18,931 nt of DNA. Origin: CAZJYT01 sp964550325 (GTDB lineage Bacteria; Patescibacteriota; Minisyncoccia; Minisyncoccales; CAZJYT01). Positions 6,333 to 12,054 of the stretch are shown here, in pieces. The number at the start of each line of letters is the position of its first letter. The first letter of the stretch is position 1. A program made the translations under genes and the position numbers. The stretch spans positions 1-18,931 of the forward strand of contig CAZJYT010000014.1 of the NCBI GenBank assembly GCA_964550325.1, given 5' to 3'. Below the pieces are notes generated by a model that saw only the letters and a program-made list of their open reading frames with translations, was not told where the DNA came from and ran no database searches.

Positions 6333-6480
6333 CTTTCATTTTCTCCAAGTTTTCTATAAGGATTGGATAAATTTTTTTTATAAAATCATCCCAAGTAGAA
6401 CATCTAAGTTTAACTTTTAATTCTGTAAGTTTCCAAAAGTTCTCTTTGTTTATAGCTATGCAGGTATATTTTCTTTCCAT
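6295..6480 (-). CDS. Small ribbon-helix-helix-like protein (61 aa)
   Basis: A short N-terminal strand (KYTCIAINKENFWKL) is followed by two predicted helices (LTELKVKLRCSTWDDFIKKIYPIL), resembling CopG/MetJ-type ribbon-helix-helix DNA binders. The last 38 bases overlap the start of the nuclease gene, so the two are translationally coupled. It could repress the shared promoter just upstream or regulate nuclease dosage. It has no clear Shine-Dalgarno sequence. The family is a guess from pattern; the gene itself is well supported by its overlap and position. Confidence 0.6.
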   Translation of the reverse strand: MERKYTCIAINKENFWKLTELKVKLRCSTWDDFIKKIYPILIENLEKMKDDYSTGKTSDRK

Positions 6481-6490
6481 TTCTTTTATA

Positions 6491-6518
6491 TAATTAAAAC
6501 AAAATTTAATTTTGTCAA
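6491..6518 (-). promoter_or_regulatory. Candidate promoter for the nuclease cassette
   Basis: A perfect -35 box TTGACA (6518-6513) lies in the 90-bp divergent gap. The best -10 options are poor: TAATTA at 6496-6491, or TATAAA nearer the start codon. A sigma-70 type promoter would drive the 61-aa gene and the nuclease. An AT-rich background makes chance matches likely. Confidence 0.35.
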
Positions 6519-6570
6519 GATATTTTTTAAAAAACTTGAAAAATTTTTAAAAAAGGTTTAATTTAAAATT

Positions 6571-6837
6571 ATGGGCAAATACTTTCAGCAATTTTTACAA
6601 ACTTATTTTTCTACAGAAGACCCTAAAGAATTTGAGCAAAGACTTTTTAATTTATTTACAGAGATCATTTGGTTTTTAGGCTTCAAAAATTGGAACTTAA
6701 TTGTTTGGAATAGTGCTCTCGAAAATGACTATAAAATTGCAACTTATGCTGTAGAAAGGAAAGATTTAGAAGATTTGAAAATAATTTTAAATACAGTTTT
6801 AAAGCAGTTAGAAAAAGTTTCTCAACCTCAACATTAA
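6571..6837 (+). CDS. Lone plus-strand unknown protein (88 aa), target of spacer 2
   Basis: Not recognised. It is rich in aromatic residues and mostly helical by pattern (YFQQFLQTYF, then EFEQRLFNLFTEIIWFLGF), with a C-terminal helix (LEDLKIILNTVLKQLEKV). It is soluble rather than membrane-spanning. It is the only plus-strand gene between 851 and 18931, is divergent from the nuclease cassette, and its stop codon overlaps that of the next minus-strand gene. There is no Shine-Dalgarno sequence close to the ATG, so the message may be leaderless. Codons 33-45 resemble spacer 2 of the mini-array, which implies that a related virus carries a diverged ortholog and supports this as a real gene. An immunity or anti-defence role is possible but not shown. 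Confidence 0.75.
   Translation: MGKYFQQFLQTYFSTEDPKEFEQRLFNLFTEIIWFLGFKNWNLIVWNSALENDYKIATYAVERKDLEDLKIILNTVLKQLEKVSQPQH
6669..6705 (-). other. Protospacer-like site for spacer 2
   Basis: 29 of 37 bases match spacer 2 (4449-4485). The gene reads WFLGFKNWNLIV and the spacer reads WYLGFKNWNLII. Most differences are synonymous, and the two replacements (F/Y, V/I) are conservative. In the array's minus-strand orientation the 5' flank is TTCCA. Confidence 0.85.
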
Positions 6838-7118
6838 ACTTTAATTAAAGGAAAAGGTCCCACTCTTTCTACTTTTTTCTCTTTAGAAGGATATATAAGC
6901 AACAAAACCGCAAAAGCTAAAGCTGCCCAAATGGGTGCATAATCAGGTGTTAAAAGTTTAGAAAGTATAGAGCATTCTGAAGTTTTAGCCTGCCCATAAG
7001 AGTAAGTAGGATAACTTTCTCTCATCATAGCTTCTAAAATTCTTCTTCCCCATCTTGGTCTCCTTTCTATTGGTTCTCTTAAACTTCTGGGATATTCTGG
7101 AGTGCAAACGAAAATCAT
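6834..7118 (-). CDS. Small membrane protein (94 aa)
   Basis: A strong AGGAGGGT precedes the ATG. Residues 1-60 are polar and arginine-rich (PRSLREPIERRPRWGRRILE); residues about 60-78 form one membrane helix (APIWAALAFAVLLLIYP), followed by a basic tail. I do not recognise the family. It begins the minus-strand small-membrane-protein cluster that continues to 9588 and shares its last bases with the opposing gene. A virion-membrane or lysis-accessory role is possible. Confidence 0.65.
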   Translation of the reverse strand: MIFVCTPEYPRSLREPIERRPRWGRRILEAMMRESYPTYSYGQAKTSECSILSKLLTPDYAPIWAALAFAVLLLIYPSKEKKVERVGPFPLIKV

Positions 7119-7122
7119 TTTT

Positions 7123-7395
7123 TTACCCTCCTAACATTTTTATTAAATGTAAAGCTCCCATAATTGCATTTAACCCCAGAAGAATAACAATTGGAATTTT
7201 AGCAAACCACTTCATTTCAACTTCGAGTTTACTGATTCTGCTTTCATATCCATGTGATAGATCATTTAATTTTTTTAAGGTTTCTTTAACTTCTTTTAAA
7301 ACTTGATTATTAGCTTCAATAAAACCATCTAACCTTGTTTCTAAACTAATTAATCTTTCTATTAATTCCTTTTCTAAATTTTTGAGATCATCCAT
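7123..7395 (-). CDS. XhlA-like coiled-coil protein with C-terminal membrane helix (90 aa)
   Basis: Residues 1-62 form a heptad-patterned helix (LKNLEKELIERLISLETRL and onward), then residues about 66-86 form a membrane helix (AKIPIVILLGLNAIMGALHLI). This layout, with a Trp-Phe just before the helix, resembles the XhlA haemolysin family, which helps holins in phage lysis. It lies 3 bases after the 51-aa gene and near other coiled-coil membrane proteins, supporting a lysis role. The family is assigned by architecture, not by a search. Confidence 0.6.
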   Translation of the reverse strand: MDDLKNLEKELIERLISLETRLDGFIEANNQVLKEVKETLKKLNDLSHGYESRISKLEVEMKWFAKIPIVILLGLNAIMGALHLIKMLGG

Positions 7396-7398
7396 AAC

Positions 7399-7554
7399 CT
7401 ATCTTATTTTTTTCTGAACCTCGTCAATCTTTTTATCTACGATTTCCAATTTTTCCCAAATTTCTCTTCTGATTTTTTTAGAGTAAGCAGTGCCTATTCC
7501 AAGACCTATTAGAAAACAGATAATGCAAAGTATGATTATAAGAATCGGTTGCAT
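7399..7554 (-). CDS. Very small membrane protein (51 aa)
   Basis: This short frame reads from an ATG preceded by AAAAGGAGGT and ends in TAG three bases before the next gene. Residues 3-23 are strongly hydrophobic (ILIIILCIICFLIGLGIGTA), followed by a charged amphipathic helix (KKIRREIWEKLEIVDKKI). The ribosome binding site and tight packing make it convincing. It could be a holin, a pinholin or a spanin-like accessory in the lysis cluster. Confidence 0.7.
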   Translation of the reverse strand: MQPILIIILCIICFLIGLGIGTAYSKKIRREIWEKLEIVDKKIDEVQKKIR

Positions 7555-7566
7555 TTTTACCTCCTT

Positions 7567-7974
7567 TTATAAGGTTATAGCAATTCCTATTAAAAGTCCT
7601 AAACTTAAAAACAATCCGTTTTCCTTAATTTTATCAAAAAATCCTTTTTTGTAAACCTTTTTGTAAGCTTCATTTTGATATTTAATAATTTTCTGCAAAT
7701 TTTCAATAGTTTCTTTAGAAATCTGAAGTTGTTTTTTCTGAAGTTCTATAACAGCTTTTAAATACTGAATTTGTTTTATCAATTCCTGATTTTCTTTAAT
7801 GAGTGCTTCAATTTGTTTATTTGTAATTCTGCATTGTTCTAATTCTACTACCATTCTTTTAGCTGTTTCTTCAGAAAAGCAGATTATGGGTTCGTTTTGA
7901 TTTTTAGAAAATCCTGATAATGGAAATAAAAAAATAAAAAAATTAGTTAACAGGAGGATAACCCAGCTTTTCAA
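7567..7974 (-). CDS. Coiled-coil envelope protein (135 aa), possible spanin component
   Basis: The start is TTG at 7974, preceded by AAGGAGGAG. Residues 5-22 form an N-terminal hydrophobic segment like a signal peptide or anchor, 35-105 a long coiled coil, and 117-135 (NGLFLSLGLLIGIAITL) a second membrane helix at the very C-terminus. It overlaps the 123-aa gene by 32 bases in another frame. Overlapping membrane and coiled-coil genes after an endolysin are the hallmark of phage spanin (Rz/Rz1) pairs, but two membrane segments and no lipobox are unusual for Rz1. Confidence 0.6.
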   Translation of the reverse strand: MKSWVILLLTNFFIFLFPLSGFSKNQNEPIICFSEETAKRMVVELEQCRITNKQIEALIKENQELIKQIQYLKAVIELQKKQLQISKETIENLQKIIKYQNEAYKKVYKKGFFDKIKENGLFLSLGLLIGIAITL

Positions 7975-8314
7975 ATCTCCTCCTTAATTCTTCAGATGTT
8001 TTTGGCATTTTTATTTGAGTTTTAGCTATTTGTAATCTTCTGTAAATTCTTCTATAATACTTAGCCTCTTCTTCAGCTTTTTCATAAAGCCTTTTATACT
8101 TTTCTATTTTTTCTTTATAAGCATTTAAATTTTCCTCATACCACTTAATTTCTTCTTCAACCCTTTTATTAACCTCTCTTTCTATGTCTTTAATTTTTAA
8201 TCTTAGTTTAATAGAATCAACAATGCTGATAGCTAAAATAAAAAGAAAAATGATAAAAAGAAAATACCAGATAAGGCTTGTATATTCTGTTAAATTTTTA
8301 AGTTTTTTTATCAT
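7943..8314 (-). CDS. Rz-like (inner-membrane spanin-type) coiled-coil protein (123 aa)
   Basis: One N-terminal membrane helix (about residues 14-34, SLIWYFLFIIFLFILAISIV) is followed by a long charged coiled coil (39-95) and a short basic tail. This is the layout of i-spanins, which span the periplasm and help disrupt the outer membrane. Its ends overlap both neighbours (17 and 32 bases), showing tight coupling in the lysis operon. The role is inferred from topology and position; no sequence family was recognised. Confidence 0.6.
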   Translation of the reverse strand: MIKKLKNLTEYTSLIWYFLFIIFLFILAISIVDSIKLRLKIKDIEREVNKRVEEEIKWYEENLNAYKEKIEKYKRLYEKAEEEAKYYRRIYRRLQIAKTQIKMPKTSEELRRRFEKLGYPPVN

Positions 8315-8606
8315 TTTCTATTATTTTATGACCAGTTATATTATAGTCAAGCCTGTCACCATTCCAAACTTTTTTCAATTTTTCATATTGCTCTTTAGTC
8401 AAATGAACTCCAAATTGAAGCACTAAAGCACAATTACTGCATTTTACTGCTATATCTACTCTATATTGGTTCTCACTTCTTCTAAAAAGGAAAGCGTGTT
8501 TAAAAAAGAATCTACTGTTGCAAATAGGACAAAAGATAGGGTGTTTAGTTTTAGGAGGTTTTTTATTAAATAGAGGAAATATGTCCCAAATATTTTGCCC
8601 TATCAT
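8298..8606 (-). CDS. Zinc-ribbon protein (102 aa)
   Basis: Two CxxC pairs, CPIC (about residues 26-29) and CSNC (55-58), are spaced as in a zinc ribbon. They flank a beta-hairpin-like stretch (RFFFKHAFLFRRSENQYRVDIAV). The C-terminal part is polar with no membrane segment. It sits between the transglycosylase and the spanin-like gene, which does not by itself explain a zinc ribbon; it could be a small regulator of late transcription or a virion protein. The ribosome binding site is weak. Confidence 0.65.
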   Translation of the reverse strand: MIGQNIWDIFPLFNKKPPKTKHPIFCPICNSRFFFKHAFLFRRSENQYRVDIAVKCSNCALVLQFGVHLTKEQYEKLKKVWNGDRLDYNITGHKIIENDKKT

Positions 8607-8640
8607 GCTTCAGATTTTTGTTAGATTTGCGTCAGGTTCT

Positions 8641-9318
8641 TTACCAAAAGGGAAATATTAACTCTCTTTTAATCCTTTGTTTTGGGCATAAAAGACTACT
8701 CCATTTTTGTCCATACTTATAAACTTTTTTGCTATAACTATAATTTATCTCACATGCACTTCTATATTGAACACATCTACCACCTTTCCTCCAAACACAA
8801 ACCTTTTTTCTTCTACAATACTTATAACAATCTTCCCATTTATTACTTTTTGCTCTTTTACATTCTATAATTACCCAATTTCCTCCATTATAACGCTGAT
8901 AAACAACCCAAAGCTTTTTCAACCATTCTGGATTACTTCTCCATAGCATTCCAATGTAATAAACCGCTGCTTCAATGTGTTGTTTACTATAAGGCTTATC
9001 ATAATCAGGAAATAAAGGTCTTAAGTATTTATCTAAAAATTTAGGAGTTAATTGAAAGTAGCCTATAGATCCATGTCCATCTACAGATATTCTCCACCTA
9101 CAATTTGTTTCAACCTTTGCTACTGCTATGTTATACCAGAATGGAAACTTTTTGCTGATATATCTTTCTGAAGCTTCCCTTACGGGTTCAATAAGAAAAT
9201 TACATCTATCTTTTTTTGCTTTTGCTGAGGCTATAGTGAGAATACCGAAAATAGCTAAAGCAAGTCCGATTAGGATTAATAGAATATCAATAAAGGTTTT
9301 GAGTAATTTGTTTTTCAC
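8641..9318 (-). CDS. Membrane-anchored lytic transglycosylase / endolysin (225 aa)
   Basis: A soluble lytic transglycosylase-type (lysozyme-like fold) domain follows an N-terminal membrane helix (residues 9-31). Diagnostic features are the probable catalytic Glu (E70 in AVAKVETNC), GSIGYFQLTP (83-92) and YNGG (143-146). The domain cuts peptidoglycan between MurNAc and GlcNAc without water. The C-terminal third has seven cysteines (C153 to C211), suggesting disulfide bonds outside the cytoplasm. The start is GTG four bases after the stop of the holin-like gene, so translation is coupled. An anchored enzyme could act in lysis (signal-arrest style) or in virion entry, as in membrane-containing phages. 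Confidence 0.85.
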   Translation of the reverse strand: MKNKLLKTFIDILLILIGLALAIFGILTIASAKAKKDRCNFLIEPVREASERYISKKFPFWYNIAVAKVETNCRWRISVDGHGSIGYFQLTPKFLDKYLRPLFPDYDKPYSKQHIEAAVYYIGMLWRSNPEWLKKLWVVYQRYNGGNWVIIECKRAKSNKWEDCYKYCRRKKVCVWRKGGRCVQYRSACEINYSYSKKVYKYGQKWSSLLCPKQRIKRELIFPFW

Positions 9319-9321
9319 TCT

Positions 9322-9588
9322 TTAACCCAATGCAATTACAATTGCATAAGCAAGCAATAAAATTAATGCATATATCTTTCTCCATTCTTCTTTTTCACTC
9401 CAGTTAATCATACCAATCCTTGCTCTTCTTACAATATACCAAATAAAAGTAAGTAAACCACATAAGCCTACTTTCCTTCCAAGCATTGCTATAAATTCTT
9501 TTTGATCAAAAACGAATATATAGCCAACTATTATGCCTACTACTGCAAGAAGGAGTTCTAAATAGCTTCTTTTGATGGTTGTTAGCAT
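9322..9588 (-). CDS. Holin-like membrane protein (88 aa)
   Basis: Three hydrophobic segments are visible, at about residues 10-28 (LELLLAVVGIIVGYIFVF), 36-52 (MLGRKVGLCGLLTFIWYIV) and 71-87 (YALILLLAYAIVIAL), separated by basic loops. Small size, several membrane helices and a position directly before the transglycosylase are the classic holin-endolysin arrangement. An AAGGAG site precedes the ATG. The sequence family is not recognised, so holin is inferred from context. Confidence 0.7.
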   Translation of the reverse strand: MLTTIKRSYLELLLAVVGIIVGYIFVFDQKEFIAMLGRKVGLCGLLTFIWYIVRRARIGMINWSEKEEWRKIYALILLLAYAIVIALG

Positions 9589-9638
9589 TTTATTACTCCT
9601 TTTAAATCAATACTTCAAAATAAAATTTTAATTCCAGT

Positions 9639-9720
9639 GTGAACTACCTTATCCTGAAGGACAGGGCTTCGCAAGGAGTTTGGTAGCGTAAGCTACCCTT
9701 ATCCTTGCTGGGTGGTTCAC
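9639..9720 (-). ncRNA. Omega-RNA-like fold at the 3' end of a TnpB remnant
   Basis: On the minus strand, 9711-9720 pairs with 9639-9648 (GTGAACCACC with GGTAGTTCAC, 9 of 10). Inside, 9702-9707 pairs with 9672-9677 (CAAGGA/TCCTTG), which in turn encloses 9692-9697 paired with 9682-9687 (GGTAGC/GCTACC, 4-base loop). This compact multi-branched fold, ending just past the tnpB stop codon, is what TnpB guide scaffolds look like. A guide would start at 9638 and run into the 5' flank of the holin-like gene. Confidence 0.65.
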
Positions 9721-9885
9721 GCACCCACTACCCACTACCTTTACAGGCTCGTGGGTTACCTTTCTCATTATATTTATCGCTCCATTCACATCTGCATTTA
9801 ATACTATATTACAATTTTTACAAACAAATAAAAAGTTATTATTCCTATTCCTATAAAAATAATTGCAGTTATAGTTTCTACTAAC
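9649..9885 (-). pseudogene. tnpB: C-terminal remnant of a zinc-finger TnpB (IS200/IS605 family)
   Basis: The open frame of 78 codons has no start codon; a TGA stops it at 9886-9888. It contains FVCKNC followed by NADVNGAINI, the typical end of the TnpB zinc finger plus the RuvC-III Asp. The first Cys pair is decayed: only one Cys remains upstream, in RNYNCNYFYRNRNN. The N-terminal three quarters of the gene, including RuvC-I and RuvC-II, are missing, so it cannot be an active nuclease. It starts immediately after the 160-aa gene's stop. Its zinc finger shows that it belongs to a different TnpB branch from the intact 547-aa protein. This fragment and its scaffold explain the otherwise gene-free stretch 9589-9888. 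Confidence 0.85.
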
Positions 9886-9888
9886 TCA

Positions 9889-10371
9889 CTAAATTGTTCT
9901 TTCTTCCTCATAAAACGCCGCTCTTATTTCTTCTATATCACTTTTTGCTATAAAATTTCTCAATTCTTCAAATTTTTCTTCTCTAAATATTCTTCTAACT
10001 TTTCCTATTTTGAGCAGAGCTTTAATCAATAACTTAATTACATCCACTTCTTTTACATTTTCTATAATGTATTTTGCAAGCTCATCAAAACTACAATCTG
10101 GGTTATTTTTAATAAAATCAATTAAAGTAGCAATAAGTTTTCTTTTTAATTCAAGAAAAATTTGGTCAACTGGACTTATTTCTTTTAAAACAAAACCTTC
10201 CCGTCCTCCTGTAATTGGAAATGGTTCTATTCCTTTTCTGTCTGGATATTCTTTGTAAAGATAGTAGCCATCTGTGAGAATGCGATAAGTTCCTAAATCT
10301 TTATGAACATAAAGAGGTAGTCCTTGTGAACTTTCATGGTGAGTTCTTCTCAAACCGTCTGTGTTATACAT
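9889..10371 (-). CDS. Unknown protein (160 aa)
   Basis: AAGGAGGC precedes the ATG. The N-terminal 65 residues look beta-rich with many Tyr and Gly (YVHKDLGTYRILTDGYYLY); residues 70-155 are helical and charged, with the pattern of a small helical bundle (IATLIDFIKNNPDCSFDELAKYI, given in part). No membrane segment is seen. The family is not recognised. It is the last gene of the structural block before the TnpB remnant, with 11 bases separating it from the 252-aa gene upstream. The C-terminus may have been altered by the adjacent insertion, but no frameshift is visible. Confidence 0.65.
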   Translation of the reverse strand: MYNTDGLRRTHHESSQGLPLYVHKDLGTYRILTDGYYLYKEYPDRKGIEPFPITGGREGFVLKEISPVDQIFLELKRKLIATLIDFIKNNPDCSFDELAKYIIENVKEVDVIKLLIKALLKIGKVRRIFREEKFEELRNFIAKSDIEEIRAAFYEEERTI

Positions 10372-10382
10372 GCTTTGCCTCC

Positions 10383-11141
10383 TTAAAATAACTTAAAAAG
10401 ACTTATATTATATAACCTTACTTTGGCATTGCTTTCGGCATTAGCATAAAACATTATTTGATAAGTAAAAGTCAAATCAGTAACATGCAAAATAAATCCT
10501 TTACTATCAAATACTCTTTCTGTAGTCTTTGCTAGGAGACCCCCACCAAAATCATCAACTAACAAACTGTTTTCATAAAATTGAGCTTTAACGGTAAAAC
10601 TTAAAGTGTCATCCATTGAAAGGTAACCATGCTTTATCCCTAATAAATAAATTCCTGGAACAAGTGAACTATCGAAATTAATTTTTAACTTTCCTATAAA
10701 ACCAGCCCCAGCAGTAGACTTCCATCCCCAATCACTCGGATTGGGATTGTTCGGATCTAATGCATTTTCCAAATTACTGAGAGGAATTCCATAATCATAA
10801 TCCGCAGTTACATCTGTTGTGTCATCAGGGGGGGTATCAAAATGAATTTCATAAGTTCCATCTTGATTTATTGTCCCACTTGTTATATGAGTTCCTGTTA
10901 TATTTCCACTCTCATCCGTAGTAGCATCATAAGTAGTTCCACCAATCGTATAGTGCAAAACAAAGCTATTCAAAGGGTTAACTGGAGGCAGGTCTACCTT
11001 TCCACTAAAATCCTTTGTAGTTCCATCTCCAGTAAATAATACTTCTCCGCTTGTAGAACCTGTCCAATCGTAAATTTCTACTTTGCATAATGGAGCTACA
11101 TTTCTTAACTTAGCAAATATAGGGCGGTAAATATCGGGCAT
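10383..11141 (-). CDS. Beta-rich structural protein (252 aa)
   Basis: The Gly/Thr/Asp-rich sequence has many short strands. Residues about 32-118 (GEVLFTGDGTTKDFSGKV to TADYDYGIPL) resemble a phage fibre or baseplate beta-sandwich insertion domain, and the C-terminal half (KLKINFDSSLVPGIYLLGI and onward) another beta-domain. There is no membrane segment. It starts one base after the 99-aa gene's stop with GGGTGGT upstream, so the two are coupled. It is probably part of the host-recognition or surface complex; the exact role is unknown. Confidence 0.65.
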   Translation of the reverse strand: MPDIYRPIFAKLRNVAPLCKVEIYDWTGSTSGEVLFTGDGTTKDFSGKVDLPPVNPLNSFVLHYTIGGTTYDATTDESGNITGTHITSGTINQDGTYEIHFDTPPDDTTDVTADYDYGIPLSNLENALDPNNPNPSDWGWKSTAGAGFIGKLKINFDSSLVPGIYLLGIKHGYLSMDDTLSFTVKAQFYENSLLVDDFGGGLLAKTTERVFDSKGFILHVTDLTFTYQIMFYANAESNAKVRLYNISLFKLF

Positions 11142-11142
11142 A

Positions 11143-11442
11143 TTAATACCACCCTACAATTTGATATTTTGCATTATATCCTGAAGTTGCGTTGACTACT
11201 TTTATTTTTCTTGTTTTTGTATCAAAGCTATAAAAATTATCAGCTTTTATTTCAATCCAATCTTGATAAGTTGTCCCATCAGAACTACGGCAAACTTTTA
11301 AATCATAATCATACGCCCATATACTTACCCTTAAAACCTCTTTTCCTAAATCAATTTCAATTTCTGTATCACTTGCTGTTCCAGTAAATGTTACATTATT
11401 TTCTAAAACCTTTTCCTCAATTCTTCTTATTCCTATAGCCAT
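11143..11442 (-). CDS. Small beta-rich structural protein (99 aa)
   Basis: Alternating strands (TFTGTASDTEIEIDLGKEVLRVSI) and an ending of YQIVGWY suggest a single jelly-roll-like or Ig-like domain. There is no membrane segment and no catalytic motif. AGAGGA precedes the ATG. Its tight coupling to the 252-aa gene suggests that they assemble together, possibly as fibre-base or spike-cap proteins. Confidence 0.6.
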   Translation of the reverse strand: MAIGIRRIEEKVLENNVTFTGTASDTEIEIDLGKEVLRVSIWAYDYDLKVCRSSDGTTYQDWIEIKADNFYSFDTKTRKIKVVNATSGYNAKYQIVGWY

Positions 11443-11451
11443 TTTTCCTCT

Positions 11452-12036
11452 TTAATAAAAAATTACTAAATCTGTTCTATAAATTCCCCATTCCATATTT
11501 GTTTCTTTTTGTGCTAAAGCTAAGAAATGAGTTTGTGGCTCATATAAATATAAAACATTATTTCCATTTTCTTCTACCAACACGCAATTATAAGCATGAT
11601 AACCTAAAACTTCTTTAGTCTCTTTATCCAAAACAGCACCCAATCCTACCCCTGCTCCATTATAGCCCCAGATCACTGTTAATAATGAACAAAATAAAGA
11701 AGCAAAATTATCACAATCAAAAGATTCAGCTATCCATTTTAATCTGTTTATAAAATCTTTAGAAATTATGGTTTTAAAATCAGAAATAGAAGAATACCAA
11801 AATTTTGTATCCCAGCACCAGCAATCTATCCCTATCTGATTTGAAACTAAATCTGTTAAGGTATTATGATCTATCTGTTTTAATTCAATTTTTTTATCAA
11901 CATAAAGTTTTAAATCTTCTACAACACTTTTTAAAAGCCAGTATTGGTTTTCTTTAACAATTGGTTTAACTATACTTGAACCTAAGTTTAATAAAAAGAA
12001 ACCTATTTTTCTCCAATCAGTCCAAAGACATTTCAA
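11452..12036 (-). CDS. Putative transglutaminase-like/papain-fold cysteine protease (194 aa)
   Basis: The motif FDCDNFASLF gives a Cys (C108) flanked by Asp, GYHAYN gives a His (H147), and LYEPQ (E166) follows. This C-H-(D/E) order and spacing resembles transglutaminase-like cysteine peptidases, in which a 'DCD(D/N)FA' Cys is catalytic. It could process a virion protein or cleave host-envelope peptides. The start is TTG at 12036 with AGGAGGTG ten bases upstream. It lies between fibre-type genes. Catalytic function is inferred from the motifs; it could also be an inactive structural relative. Confidence 0.5.
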   Translation of the reverse strand: MKCLWTDWRKIGFFLLNLGSSIVKPIVKENQYWLLKSVVEDLKLYVDKKIELKQIDHNTLTDLVSNQIGIDCWCWDTKFWYSSISDFKTIISKDFINRLKWIAESFDCDNFASLFCSLLTVIWGYNGAGVGLGAVLDKETKEVLGYHAYNCVLVEENGNNVLYLYEPQTHFLALAQKETNMEWGIYRTDLVIFY

Positions 12037-12054
12037 AAATTAATCACCTCCTTT

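Noticed and set aside
3642..6837. A complete CRISPR-Cas locus with adaptation genes
   Set aside because: No Cas1, Cas2, Cas4, Cas6 or Cascade-like protein is encoded anywhere in the window.
9619..9638. Resemblance between the orphan guide and spacer 2 or its target (both contain a TGGAA core)
   Set aside because: Only short AT-rich blocks agree and gaps are needed; this is within chance for such sequence.
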